Shown here piece after piece: positions 13,481 through 20,639 of a stretch of 21,453 bases of DNA (positions are counted from its first letter, which is position 1; the number at the start of each line of letters is the position of its first letter). The translations under genes were made by a program, and so were the position numbers. The stretch is taken from positions 1 to 21,453 of the forward strand of contig CAZCSY010000019.1 of assembly GCA_964501505.1 (NCBI GenBank). Reading direction: 5' to 3'. The notes beneath the pieces were generated by a model. The model was not told where the DNA came from and made no database searches. It worked only from the letters and a program-made list of their open reading frames with translations. This DNA comes from CAZCSY01 sp964501505 (GTDB taxonomy: Bacteria > Omnitrophota > Gorgyraeia > Velamenicoccales > Velamenicoccaceae).

Positions 13481-14557
13481 ATGACACTGGCATCGCGCCT
13501 CTGGACTTTTTGTCAAAAAGGCATCGCCCGCCAGGTCAGCGAGAAAAATCGGCTTAATCCCTTCTTCATCGAGGGGCGCCTCGTCTTGCTCCTCACCACG
13601 CGGTGCAACTTCTCCTGCCAACACTGCCTGCGCGTCCTCGAAGACCCCAAGGACCTGCCCTGGGAGACCGCCGCAAAGGTCCTGGAAGACGCCCGGAAAT
13701 ACAACTACCGTTTCATCTCGCTGACGGGCGGAGAACCTTTTCTCTATCCTGACCTGGAGAAGTTGCTCGAACGCGCCACCGCCCTGGGCTATCTCCTGGC
13801 CTTCGTCACCAACGGCTACAACCTCCTGGAACACGCCAAGCTCCTGCGCCGCTTCAAAAAACACATTCGCTTCCTCGTCTTCAGCCTGGAGAGCCCCCTG
13901 CCCGAAGAACACGACCGCATCCGGCGCAAGGGCTCCTTTGAGCGCCTGATGGACGACTTCGCCTTCTGTCGCAGGGAAAAAATCCCTTTCCGCACGCAGA
14001 CGACCGTCAGCACGCGCAACATCGATCAACTGCTGGATATCGGTTTCCTGGCCAAAAGGAAGGGGGCGGCGAACCTGGCCTTTACGACCATGCTCCCCTG
14101 TCCCCGGACGAATGAAAGTAAACTCGTCCTTGACGCCCGGCAACGCCGGGAACTCTCTTATGGCCTGTTTGCGCTGGGGCGCATCCTCAGGATGCGCATC
14201 ATCATCTCCGCGGACATTCGCGGCAACACCAACCTCAAGATATGCCAGCCCATGGAAATGAGCGAGACGGCGGTCGACGCCGAAGGCCGTCTGATCCAAT
14301 GCTGCGAACTGGGCAACTTCGACGACCCCGAGATCCGCCGGCGGGCCGTCGTGGCCGATCTCAAAGAGGAATCCTTTGACGCCGCCATGAAAAAACTCTC
14401 CCTGCATATCCACGGCATCATCGCCGCCCGGATCGCGGACCACGAAAAGATGACGGCCCGCAACGAAAGCCCCGACTTCAACAGTTGCTTTTACTGTATA
14501 CAAAAAATACTTTCAGAGTCGATGCGTCTTCCTGAGGACACAACAAAAAAGTCTTAA
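13481..14557 (+). CDS. Radical SAM protein with additional C-terminal cysteines
   Basis: A 358-residue radical SAM enzyme. The cluster motif is CNFSCQHC (C42, C46, C49) and the SAM-binding TGGEP is at 82-86. The barrel continues through LAFVTNGYN and FLVFSLESP. The C-terminal part has Cys255, Cys274, Cys275, Cys336 and Cys339 (GRLIQCCELGNF and SCFYC), which resembles a SPASM or twitch-type auxiliary cluster domain. Such enzymes modify peptides, cofactors or carry out unusual C-C chemistry, but no precursor peptide or cofactor gene is nearby. It follows the OmpA-LysM gene by six bases, with weak translational signals, and precedes a peptidase gene. The substrate cannot be named. Confidence 0.83.
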   Translation: MTLASRLWTFCQKGIARQVSEKNRLNPFFIEGRLVLLLTTRCNFSCQHCLRVLEDPKDLPWETAAKVLEDARKYNYRFISLTGGEPFLYPDLEKLLERATALGYLLAFVTNGYNLLEHAKLLRRFKKHIRFLVFSLESPLPEEHDRIRRKGSFERLMDDFAFCRREKIPFRTQTTVSTRNIDQLLDIGFLAKRKGAANLAFTTMLPCPRTNESKLVLDARQRRELSYGLFALGRILRMRIIISADIRGNTNLKICQPMEMSETAVDAEGRLIQCCELGNFDDPEIRRRAVVADLKEESFDAAMKKLSLHIHGIIAARIADHEKMTARNESPDFNSCFYCIQKILSESMRLPEDTTKKS

Positions 14558-14561
14558 CGTC

Positions 14562-15470
14562 ATGAGCGCTATGCGGTCCTCCCGTAAAATTATATTTCCG
14601 GTGTCGTTCCTCTTGTTCCTCGCCGCGGCGGCGGCATGTGGCCACGCCGAGGAACCAGCCGAAGAGACGACCTCCTGGATCGAAGAGAAGGGAGAACACT
14701 TCATCCTTTACACGGAATACGAGACCCTCCAGGTAAGCGACATCATGCGCGAGGCAGAAAGATATTACCACAGCATCGCGGACCGGCTGAACTTCCCCCG
14801 TCACGACAAATTCTGGATGTGGGATGACCGCGTCAAGATCTACCTGTACGCCGATAAGGCCACGTATCTCGAAGTGACGAAAGAACCGGAGTGGTCCCTC
14901 GGGACGGCCGATTACACCGCACGGGAAATATACAGCTATATGGACAGCCCCCGGTTCACGACGTCCGTCCTGCCGCACGAGATCACGCACCTCATCTTTC
15001 GCGACTTCTACAGGAAGGAACGCAAAGACGCTACCCCGCCTTATTGGCTGGACGAAGGCATCGCCCAGTGGTCAGAAGACAAGGAGACGCACGATCAACT
15101 CAGAAAACTCGGGCGCGACCTCATGAAGACCCAGGGCCTCCTGACGGTCGAGGATCTCGTGATCCTGGACGTCGATTATATCAAGAAAAATCCGGACCGG
15201 CTGTACTTCCGCCTGGTCCGTACCTTAAAAGACCGCTACAGCATCATCATCCTGAGCCCGGACGTCCTCGCCAATATCTTTTATGTACAGGCCGGTTCCC
15301 TGGTCGGTTATCTGATAGAGACCTTCGGCGCGCGCCGTTTTGCCGACTTCTGCCGGCAGATAAGCCGGGAGAAACCGGTCATCGACGCCCTGCGCGCCGC
15401 CTACCATAACCACTTCGCATCGCTCAACGACCTCGAAAACGGGTGGCGCACCTATCTCTCGAAGGAATGA
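14562..15470 (+). CDS. Exported metallopeptidase, peptidase MA-like
   Basis: A 302-residue exported zinc metallopeptidase-like protein. The N terminus has a signal peptide ending in an Ala run before Cys26 (AAAAACGH), so it may be a lipoprotein. The zinc motif is HEITH (139-143), with a gluzincin-type third ligand in YWLDEGIAQW (E165) downstream. This order matches the peptidase MA-like family (gluzincin superfamily). The C-terminal half is helical with aromatic residues. The start codon follows the preceding stop after four bases. Its stop overlaps the next gene's ATG as ATGA, and that next gene also encodes a predicted metallopeptidase, so the two may act together or be regulated together. 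Substrate unknown. Confidence 0.8.
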   Translation: MSAMRSSRKIIFPVSFLLFLAAAAACGHAEEPAEETTSWIEEKGEHFILYTEYETLQVSDIMREAERYYHSIADRLNFPRHDKFWMWDDRVKIYLYADKATYLEVTKEPEWSLGTADYTAREIYSYMDSPRFTTSVLPHEITHLIFRDFYRKERKDATPPYWLDEGIAQWSEDKETHDQLRKLGRDLMKTQGLLTVEDLVILDVDYIKKNPDRLYFRLVRTLKDRYSIIILSPDVLANIFYVQAGSLVGYLIETFGARRFADFCRQISREKPVIDALRAAYHNHFASLNDLENGWRTYLSKE

Positions 15471-16054
15471 CCCTGTCCGGGAAACGACACCTGTATCCGT
15501 ATCGGGGGCACCTCTACACGCTGAATACGTGTCCGTCTCAATCCGCTCCCCTGATATGGTCGGAGCAGAATGGTTTTGGCACGACGGTGACGGACCGAGA
15601 TGCCCTCGGGCATCTGCTGAGAGAATGGTATACCCATCGCGCGCACGAAACGATCCCCGGCCGCGTGGACCACTTTGCCTCCCTGATGGGCCTCTTTCCC
15701 CAAAAGATACGCATCAGCGACGCGCGCAGCCGCTGGGGATCCTGCAGCGGCAAGGATACGCTCAGTTTCTCCTGGCGCACCGTGACCCTGCCGGCCGCCC
15801 TCATGGATTACGTCGTCGTCCACGAACTCGCCCACCTCAAAGAAAGAAACCACGGCCCGGCCTTCTGGCGCCTCGTCGCCGCCTTCATGCCCGACCACAA
15901 AACCCACCGCACCTGGCTGCGCCAAAACACCCGTTCCTTTCTCCGATTTATGCCGCCGGACGAACGAAGGCTCTGCTGCTCGACGTCCACCAAGATCCGG
16001 CGCAGCCGCCTCCGTGGCACCGACCCCGCCCTGGCTCTTGGCGGACCGCGCTAA
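15467..16054 (+). CDS. YgjP-like (DUF45) zinc metallopeptidase
   Basis: A 195-residue protein of the YgjP/DUF45 (WLM-related) group. The hallmarks are SRWGSCSGKDTLSFSWR (88-104), then VVHELAHLKERNHGPAFW with the HExxH zinc site (His119, Glu120, His123) and the third His at 129. It is presumed to be a cytosolic zinc protease. The final 30 residues (from PPDERR) are an Arg-rich extension not typical of the core domain. I chose the ATG at 15467, which overlaps the preceding stop as ATGA; a GTG at 15443 is possible but would extend into the upstream gene. A pronounced promoter region for the next gene begins 34 bases after its stop. Confidence 0.85.
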   Translation: MTLSGKRHLYPYRGHLYTLNTCPSQSAPLIWSEQNGFGTTVTDRDALGHLLREWYTHRAHETIPGRVDHFASLMGLFPQKIRISDARSRWGSCSGKDTLSFSWRTVTLPAALMDYVVVHELAHLKERNHGPAFWRLVAAFMPDHKTHRTWLRQNTRSFLRFMPPDERRLCCSTSTKIRRSRLRGTDPALALGGPR

Positions 16055-16087
16055 ACGCTCCGACTTATTCATCGGACCAGCGGTTAG

Positions 16088-16116
16088 TTGATAACCACAC
16101 GGATGTGTGGTATCCT
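16088..16116 (+). promoter_or_regulatory. Sigma70-type promoter with spacer dyad, 6 bases before ATG
   Basis: TTGATA (16088-16093), a 17-base spacer and TATCCT (16111-16116), ending exactly six bases before the ATG at 16123, so the transcript should be leaderless. The spacer contains the dyad described at 16094-16111, and TCCTAGGA (16113-16120) is a perfect 8-base palindrome overlapping the -10. This arrangement suggests repression by a dimeric regulator. Confidence 0.7.
16094..16111 (+). promoter_or_regulatory. Operator-like inverted repeat ACCACAC-N4-GTGTGGT
   Basis: A perfect 7-bp inverted repeat with a 4-base centre (GGAT), located between the -35 and -10 boxes and extending into the first base of the -10. 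A repressor bound here would block RNA polymerase. LexA is encoded in the same window, and the gene controlled resembles DUF6504, a family linked to error-prone repair loci, so a lineage-specific SOS box is one possibility. A local repressor is the alternative. Confidence 0.5.
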
Positions 16117-16122
16117 AGGATC

Positions 16123-16410
16123 ATGTTCAACCATCAAGGCCGCTGGGACCGGGAGCTGCCCCGGGAGGGCAATAACCTGGGACCCGCCATCTCTGCCACC
16201 TGCGAAATCGAAAAGGGGATCATCCGCCCCCTGTCCTTTCTCTGGCGAAGGCGCCCGTTCGCCATCGAACGCATCAACTTCCGCTGGAAGGACAAAAAGG
16301 GCTCAGAGGAACTCTGGTTTTTCAGCGTCAGCACCCCCCACGGCACCTATGAGATCGCCTTTTCTTCCCAGCGGCTCGCCTGGCATCTCATCCGCCTCAT
16401 CGGCCCCTGA
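16123..16410 (+). CDS. DUF6504-like small protein
   Basis: A 95-residue soluble protein. From about residue 35 the pattern PLSFLWRRRPFAIERINFRW, then LWFFSVSTPHGTYEIAF and AWHLIRLIG, matches what I know of the DUF6504 family, a short beta-rich protein often found near translesion-polymerase (ImuA/ImuB/DnaE2) genes. The N-terminal 30 residues are polar and variable. I chose the ATG at 16123 because it lies directly behind a good promoter; the frame is open upstream but there only shadows the YgjP-like gene. No polymerase gene is adjacent, so the repair link is inferred from the family only. The family call is moderate; a protein of unknown function is the fallback. Confidence 0.6.
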   Translation: MFNHQGRWDRELPREGNNLGPAISATCEIEKGIIRPLSFLWRRRPFAIERINFRWKDKKGSEELWFFSVSTPHGTYEIAFSSQRLAWHLIRLIGP

Positions 16411-16428
16411 AACATTTCCATGCAACAG

Positions 16429-16457
16429 TTGACGATGCAGCCGCTGCGCCCTATACT
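16429..16457 (+). promoter_or_regulatory. Sigma70-type promoter
   Basis: TTGACG (16429-16434), a 17-base spacer and TATACT (16452-16457). Transcription should start near 16464 and leave a leader of about 41 bases, with AGAGG before the ATG at 16505. It would drive the AsmA/DUF3568-like gene and probably the membrane protein that follows. Confidence 0.7.
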
Positions 16458-16504
16458 ACCTCTAGGAACAATACAACTCCCCGGATAGAGAAGAGGCACA
16501 AACC

Positions 16505-17494
16505 ATGAAAAAGCTCCCCATCGTTATCGGCATTGCCGTTTCCGGACTCATCGCCCTGGCGATCGCCAGGGACCCGATCCTGCGCACGGTTATCGCCACG
16601 ACCACCACGGCCGTCACCGGCGCGCCCACCAGGATCAAGAACTTCTCGCTGTCGTGTATCAAGCATAGCGTGCTCATCGAGGACTTCAGGATGTACAACC
16701 CCAAGGGCTTCCCGAAAGAGGTCTTTGTGGACATCCCCAAAATCGAAGTGACCCTTGATGTCGGCGGGCTCCTGAAGAGAAAACTGCATCTGCAAAAGGT
16801 GACGCTCGACCTCAACGAGATCATCATCATCAAAAACAAGGAAGGCGAGCTCAACGTCGACGCCTTAAAAGTGACCCAGACGCAGGAGAAGCCCGGGCCC
16901 CGGCCGGGGGAGAAAAAAGCGATCCCCAAAAAGAAAACGGGGCAGATCCCGATGCAGATCGATGAGCTCAACCTCAATCTCGGCCGCGTCATCTACAAGG
17001 ATTACACGAAGGGCGTCCCGCCCAAGGTCGACGTCTATGAGCTCCATCTTAAGAACAAGCAATATAAAAACATCGCGAGCGCCGAGCAGCTCGCCTTTAT
17101 CATTCTCAGCGAACCCCTGAAGCACACCGCCATCCAGGGCGCCAAGATCTTTACGGCCCAGGCGATCCTGGGCGTAGGCTTCCTGCCGGCGGGCGTGGCC
17201 ATCACCGTGATCGGCAAGGACAGCGCCCAGGAGGACTTTGACCTGCCTTATGACAGGGTCTACGACAAAGCCCTGGCGACCCTGCGAGGCATGACCGGCC
17301 GGGCCACGGTTAAAGATGAAAACAGGGAGACGGGGGTCATCGCGGCGCTGGTCGATAAAAACGACGTCGTCCTGAAGATCGAAAAAGTCTCGGATCTATC
17401 GACGCAGATCACCGTCTCGGCGCGGCGCCTGCTCCTGCCAAAGCCGGAGGTCGCGCAAGGCGTGCTTTATCAAATCTCACAAAAATTAAAATGA
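16505..17494 (+). CDS. AsmA-like protein with DUF3568-like C-terminal domain
   Basis: A 329-residue protein anchored by one N-terminal helix (about 5-23). Residues 30-190 resemble the AsmA family: FSLSCIKHSVLIEDFRMYNPKGFP, VFVDIPKIEVTLDVGGLLKRKLHLQKVTLDLNE and, after a Lys/Pro-rich stretch, IDELNLNLGRVIYKD. AsmA-type proteins span the periplasm and affect outer-membrane lipid and protein traffic. Residues about 240-329 (DFDLPYDRVYDKALATLRG then STQITVSARRL) look like DUF3568, a small lipoprotein-type domain. The fusion is unusual to me. It has its own promoter and a ribosome-binding site AGAGG. A polytopic membrane protein follows after 30 bases. Confidence 0.7.
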   Translation: MKKLPIVIGIAVSGLIALAIARDPILRTVIATTTTAVTGAPTRIKNFSLSCIKHSVLIEDFRMYNPKGFPKEVFVDIPKIEVTLDVGGLLKRKLHLQKVTLDLNEIIIIKNKEGELNVDALKVTQTQEKPGPRPGEKKAIPKKKTGQIPMQIDELNLNLGRVIYKDYTKGVPPKVDVYELHLKNKQYKNIASAEQLAFIILSEPLKHTAIQGAKIFTAQAILGVGFLPAGVAITVIGKDSAQEDFDLPYDRVYDKALATLRGMTGRATVKDENRETGVIAALVDKNDVVLKIEKVSDLSTQITVSARRLLLPKPEVAQGVLYQISQKLK

Positions 17495-17524
17495 AACCTC
17501 CGGGTGGCATAACCCCCATCTCTC

Positions 17525-18748
17525 ATGCGGACGCTCACCTTTGAAAAACTGCTGCAAAAGAGCATCCATCGCACGATCCTGATCCTCTTCAAGCCCTTCA
17601 ACCTCAAAAAGTGGATGTTCCTGATCATGATCGCCTCCCTGGCCGGGGCGATGGGGGGCGGCGGTAGCGTAGGAGGAGGGAGCAGCAGCTCTCGGACAAA
17701 AGACTCTGAGGCCTGGGCGCAAGAAACGTCCCTGACCGCCGAGGCCCAGAGCCTGCCAGACGATGAGGTACTCAACTCGTTAAAAGAAAAAACCTTATCG
17801 CCCGACGGCGAGGAACCGGGCAATGGCGAGGAATACGTCTCGGCTCCCCCAAAAGAGGAGTCAGACCGTGACACGCAGGCGCTCTGGCAGGGTTTCAGGA
17901 AATTCGCGGGTACGCCGCTGGGCGCGACCGTCGTCACCTGCCTCGTCCTCGCGGTTATCGGTATCTTCCTGGTCTTCACGTGGCTCGGCGCCCGTTTCCG
18001 GTTTATCTGGTTTGACTCCATCGTGAAGAACGACGCCTCCATCAGGACGCCGTTCTTCAAGTACGCCCCACAGGCCGACTCCCTCTTCTGTTTTTTTGTC
18101 GTGATCTCCCTCGCGGGCCTGTCGACTCTCGGTCTACTCGCGTGGTGGGGCTATAGCGTCTTCGCGGCCACCGGCATCATGCGCGGCCAGAAGCCTGGCG
18201 TCTGGGCGGTGGTCGGCGCGCTGACCCCTGTCGTCCTCGTCTTTATCCTGTTCATCGTCCTCCTCGTTCTTCTGGCCCTCTTCATCGATCACTTCGTCGT
18301 CCCGATCATGGCCCTCGACGGTTGCGGCTTTAAGACCGGTTGGCAAAAATTCACGGCCGTGCTCTCCCGGAACGCAAAGGACTTCGTCTTGTTCTGTCTG
18401 CTCATGCTGGGCCTTTCCATCGCCACGTCCATCATGCTTTTCATCGCGGTATGCATCCTTCTGCTGGCCGGCCTGCTCGCCGGAGGCCTGCTCTTCGGCC
18501 TCCTGTACCTTTTGACGGTCACGCTCCTCAAACTCAAGATCCTCTTTGCGATCCTCGCCCTTCTCATCGGCGTTCCGGTGATCCTGGCCGTTATCGTCGT
18601 CCTCATGTCCATCTCTCTTCCGGTTGCCGTGTTCTACCGCTGCTTCTCGCTGTACTTCCTCTCCTGCCTCAACGCCGGCTACGCGCCGCTGCCGCTCGAA
18701 GAGAAGCCTCCGGCGGCCCCTACGTCGCCAACACCACAAGCTGCCTAA
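17525..18748 (+). CDS. Polytopic membrane protein, unknown function
   Basis: A 407-residue integral membrane protein. A first hydrophobic stretch (about 31-46) runs into a Gly/Ser-rich segment (GGGGSVGGGSSSS), followed by an acidic, poorly ordered loop (about 58-128). The remainder contains at least six strongly hydrophobic helices, between 134 and 380. Two polar stretches, RFRFIWFDSIVKNDASIRTPFFKYA and CGFKTGWQKFTAVLSRNAKDF, are probably cytoplasmic loops and are the most conserved-looking parts. The layout resembles bacterial DUF7544-type or glycerophosphodiesterase-membrane-domain proteins, a loose match. The end is Pro-rich (PAAPTSPTPQAA). No promoter of its own is seen, so it probably shares the upstream transcript. 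Confidence 0.7.
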   Translation: MRTLTFEKLLQKSIHRTILILFKPFNLKKWMFLIMIASLAGAMGGGGSVGGGSSSSRTKDSEAWAQETSLTAEAQSLPDDEVLNSLKEKTLSPDGEEPGNGEEYVSAPPKEESDRDTQALWQGFRKFAGTPLGATVVTCLVLAVIGIFLVFTWLGARFRFIWFDSIVKNDASIRTPFFKYAPQADSLFCFFVVISLAGLSTLGLLAWWGYSVFAATGIMRGQKPGVWAVVGALTPVVLVFILFIVLLVLLALFIDHFVVPIMALDGCGFKTGWQKFTAVLSRNAKDFVLFCLLMLGLSIATSIMLFIAVCILLLAGLLAGGLLFGLLYLLTVTLLKLKILFAILALLIGVPVILAVIVVLMSISLPVAVFYRCFSLYFLSCLNAGYAPLPLEEKPPAAPTSPTPQAA

Positions 18749-18766
18749 GGGACCCGTCTCTATCGC

Positions 18767-18795
18767 TTGAAATCAGCGTGCCGTAACGGTACAAT
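18767..18795 (+). promoter_or_regulatory. Sigma70-type promoter, -10 box 6 bases before ATG
   Basis: TTGAAA (18767-18772), a 17-base spacer and TACAAT (18790-18795), followed by six bases and the ATG at 18802. A leaderless pyruvate kinase mRNA is predicted. Inside the spacer, GTGCCGTAACGGTAC (18778-18792) is a near-perfect palindrome, possibly an operator. Confidence 0.7.
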
Positions 18796-18801
18796 CTCCT
18801 T

Positions 18802-19812
18802 ATGGGTCCAAGAGCCAAGATCATCTGCACCCTCGGCCCGGCCAGCGACTCGATGACCATCCTGCGCCATATGATGCGTTCCGGGATGGATGTCGTGCGT
18901 CTGAACTTTTCCCACGGCTCGCATAAAGACCACGCCGGCCGCATCGCCGCCGTCCGGCGGCTGAACCAGAAATACCGCCGTCATATCCGCATCCTCCAGG
19001 ACCTGGAGGGCTACCGTATCCGTATCGGAAGGCTCAAGGCACCGGTCCCCCTCAAAAAGAGACAGACCGTCCTGTTGTCCAATCTCCCAAAGACGGCAAG
19101 CGCGTGTGTCCTCCCCTTTGATTATGAGGGGAGCCTCACGGATATCCGCAGGGACAGCCTGATCTACATCGACGACGGCCAGATGGCGTTGCGCGTCAAG
19201 GAGGTCACCCGTCGCTTCCTGAAGACGGAGGTCATCATCCCCGGCATCGTCCGGGAGCGCAAAGGTATCAACATCCCCGGCGTCAGGCTCGCCTTCAAGG
19301 GCCTGACCGCCAAGGACAGACGGGACATCGCCTTCGGCATCAGCCACCGCGTAGACTTCATCGCGCAGTCCTTTGTCCGCGACGCCAGGGATATCCGCCA
19401 TGTCCGCGAAGCCCTGGCCGGCTGCCAGGAATGCAAGATCATCGCCAAGATCGAAAACGAAGAAGGCATCCGCAACATCGACGGGATCCTCGACGTCACG
19501 GACGGCATCATGATTGCGCGGGGGGACCTGGGCGTCTCCATGCCGATCTACGAGGTGCCCGTCTGGCAAAAACGCATCATCAAAAAATGCAAACAGCGCC
19601 GTCGGTTTGTCATCACCGCCACCCAGATGCTCGAAAGCATGACCGAACACTTACGGCCCACGCGCGCCGAGGTGAGCGACGTGGCCAACGCCGTCCTCGA
19701 TGGCTCCGACTACGTGATGCTCTCCGGTGAGACCGCGGCGGGCCGCTACCCCGTGGAGACGGTCAAAATGATGAACCAGATTATTAAGTTTACAGAAGAC
19801 GCACACTTGTAA
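18802..19812 (+). CDS. pyk: Pyruvate kinase, short form lacking the C-terminal domain
   Basis: A 336-residue pyruvate kinase, the final ATP-forming step of glycolysis (phosphoenolpyruvate plus ADP to pyruvate plus ATP). The catalytic A domain is recognisable: TLGPAS, RLNFSHG (R33, N35, S37), KIEN with catalytic Lys216 and Glu218, ARGDLG (Asp242), ATQMLESM and GETAAGRYP (310-317). The B domain covers about 71-165. Usual enzymes have about 470 residues; here the protein stops at the end of the A domain, so the C-terminal domain that binds allosteric effectors is absent. The normally conserved DTKGPEIR reads DLEGYRIR, a notable divergence. The ORF is intact, so this is not a frameshift. Activity is plausible but unproven; a pyruvate-kinase-like protein is the alternative. 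Confidence 0.85.
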   Translation: MGPRAKIICTLGPASDSMTILRHMMRSGMDVVRLNFSHGSHKDHAGRIAAVRRLNQKYRRHIRILQDLEGYRIRIGRLKAPVPLKKRQTVLLSNLPKTASACVLPFDYEGSLTDIRRDSLIYIDDGQMALRVKEVTRRFLKTEVIIPGIVRERKGINIPGVRLAFKGLTAKDRRDIAFGISHRVDFIAQSFVRDARDIRHVREALAGCQECKIIAKIENEEGIRNIDGILDVTDGIMIARGDLGVSMPIYEVPVWQKRIIKKCKQRRRFVITATQMLESMTEHLRPTRAEVSDVANAVLDGSDYVMLSGETAAGRYPVETVKMMNQIIKFTEDAHL

Positions 19813-19834
19813 AAAAAGAAAAGGAGACACGATC

Positions 19835-20020
19835 ATGCTTTTAGGCATCATTTTCATCCTGGCCGGTATCCTGATAGCCGTCTATCCGCCGTTTCTGGCG
19901 CTGATCGTCGCCTCGATCCTCATCGTGACGGGGGCGGCGATGCTCTATCTGGGTTTTCACTACCGGCGGATGGCAAGGCAATTCGACGATCCGTTCCTCA
20001 ACTTTTTCTTCAGGTTCTAA
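19835..20020 (+). CDS. Small two-TM membrane protein
   Basis: A 61-residue protein with two hydrophobic segments (about 2-18 and 22-42) and a Tyr/Arg-rich, then Phe-rich tail (FFFRF). The pattern resembles small DUF3096/DUF308-type membrane proteins, but I cannot confirm the family. The ribosome-binding site AAAAGGAG precedes the ATG at 19835, and the gene follows pyruvate kinase by 22 bases, so it is probably on the same transcript. Function unknown. Confidence 0.7.
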   Translation: MLLGIIFILAGILIAVYPPFLALIVASILIVTGAAMLYLGFHYRRMARQFDDPFLNFFFRF

Positions 20021-20044
20021 AAAGCACGACGTCCCCCGGATCCC

Positions 20045-20404
20045 ATGGCACGCGGATACGCTCCCAAGACAATCCCGATACCGTTCTTCATCGTGGTGGG
20101 CCTGGCTTTCTTCATCCTGCTGATGTATCTGACGCTCTTCCTCATCTCGAAAAAAATAAGAGGCGCTGGAAGCGAGGAACGGACCTCCTATGGAGTGTCT
20201 CTCCCGTATTATGAGACACCGCCGGCGGTCCAGCCGGCCCCGCAGGCCTCCCGGCAGTGGTGGGAAACCGGTGTCCAGAAAGAAGAGGAGTTCCGGCAGG
20301 ACGCCTACGAGACTTTTCAGAGGCAGGAGTTCGATACGGACCGGAAAATGGAAAAGATAGAACAGGACAGGGACTTTCGCAAGATGCAGCGTTCGCTGAA
20401 TTGA
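20045..20404 (+). CDS. Single-TM protein with charged C-terminal tail
   Basis: A 119-residue protein with one hydrophobic helix at about 12-34 and a cytoplasmic tail that is Pro/Gln-rich at 57-70 (PPAVQPAPQ) and then strongly charged and helical (EEFRQDAYETFQRQEFDTDRKMEKIEQD). No motif is recognised. It follows the 61-residue membrane protein after 24 bases with no clear ribosome-binding site. The charged tail could mediate binding to a partner. The gene is supported by composition and position only. Confidence 0.6.
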   Translation: MARGYAPKTIPIPFFIVVGLAFFILLMYLTLFLISKKIRGAGSEERTSYGVSLPYYETPPAVQPAPQASRQWWETGVQKEEEFRQDAYETFQRQEFDTDRKMEKIEQDRDFRKMQRSLN

Positions 20405-20449
20405 TCCATGGCGTCGGTGCCCGGACCGGGCCGGCATCCATAAGGACGC

Positions 20450-20478
20450 TTGCGGCTTGGAGGCACTCCTGCTACAAT
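20450..20478 (+). promoter_or_regulatory. Sigma70-type promoter, -10 box 6 bases before ATG
   Basis: TTGCGG (20450-20455), a 17-base spacer and TACAAT (20473-20478), then six bases and the ATG at 20485. A leaderless mRNA is predicted. The spacer has a small dyad, GGAG-GCA-CTCC. Confidence 0.65.
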
Positions 20479-20484
20479 GATTCC

Positions 20485-20625
20485 ATGAAGATACGGCTCT
20501 TCAAAATCAAGAACCGACGGGGCTACGCGGCGATCTGCGACAGCCATCTGACCGAGGGACAGACGCCGGGGGTGGCGCGCGCCCGCATGGCCAAGGCCCT
20601 GAAGCGGAAGAAAAAGAGAATCTGA
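20485..20625 (+). CDS. Small basic protein (46 residues)
   Basis: A 46-residue, strongly basic protein: KIRLFKIKNRRGYAAI at the start, CDSHLTEGQTPGVA in the middle and KALKRKKKRI at the end. Net charge and composition suggest nucleic-acid or ribosome binding; one Cys and one His lie in the centre. I recognise no family. Support comes from a promoter placed so that transcription starts at the ATG, with no Shine-Dalgarno required. The frame is open further upstream, but that extension overlaps the preceding gene and lacks signals. A structured region and terminator follow downstream. Confidence 0.55.
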   Translation: MKIRLFKIKNRRGYAAICDSHLTEGQTPGVARARMAKALKRKKKRI

Positions 20626-20639
20626 CCCCGCCTCTTTGT

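Noticed and set aside
13142..14503. Long open frame on the - strand (about 453 codons)
   Set aside because: It lies antisense to the OmpA-LysM and radical SAM genes, which carry clear domain motifs; the frame's protein has no recognisable domain and its composition follows the GC-rich codon shadow.
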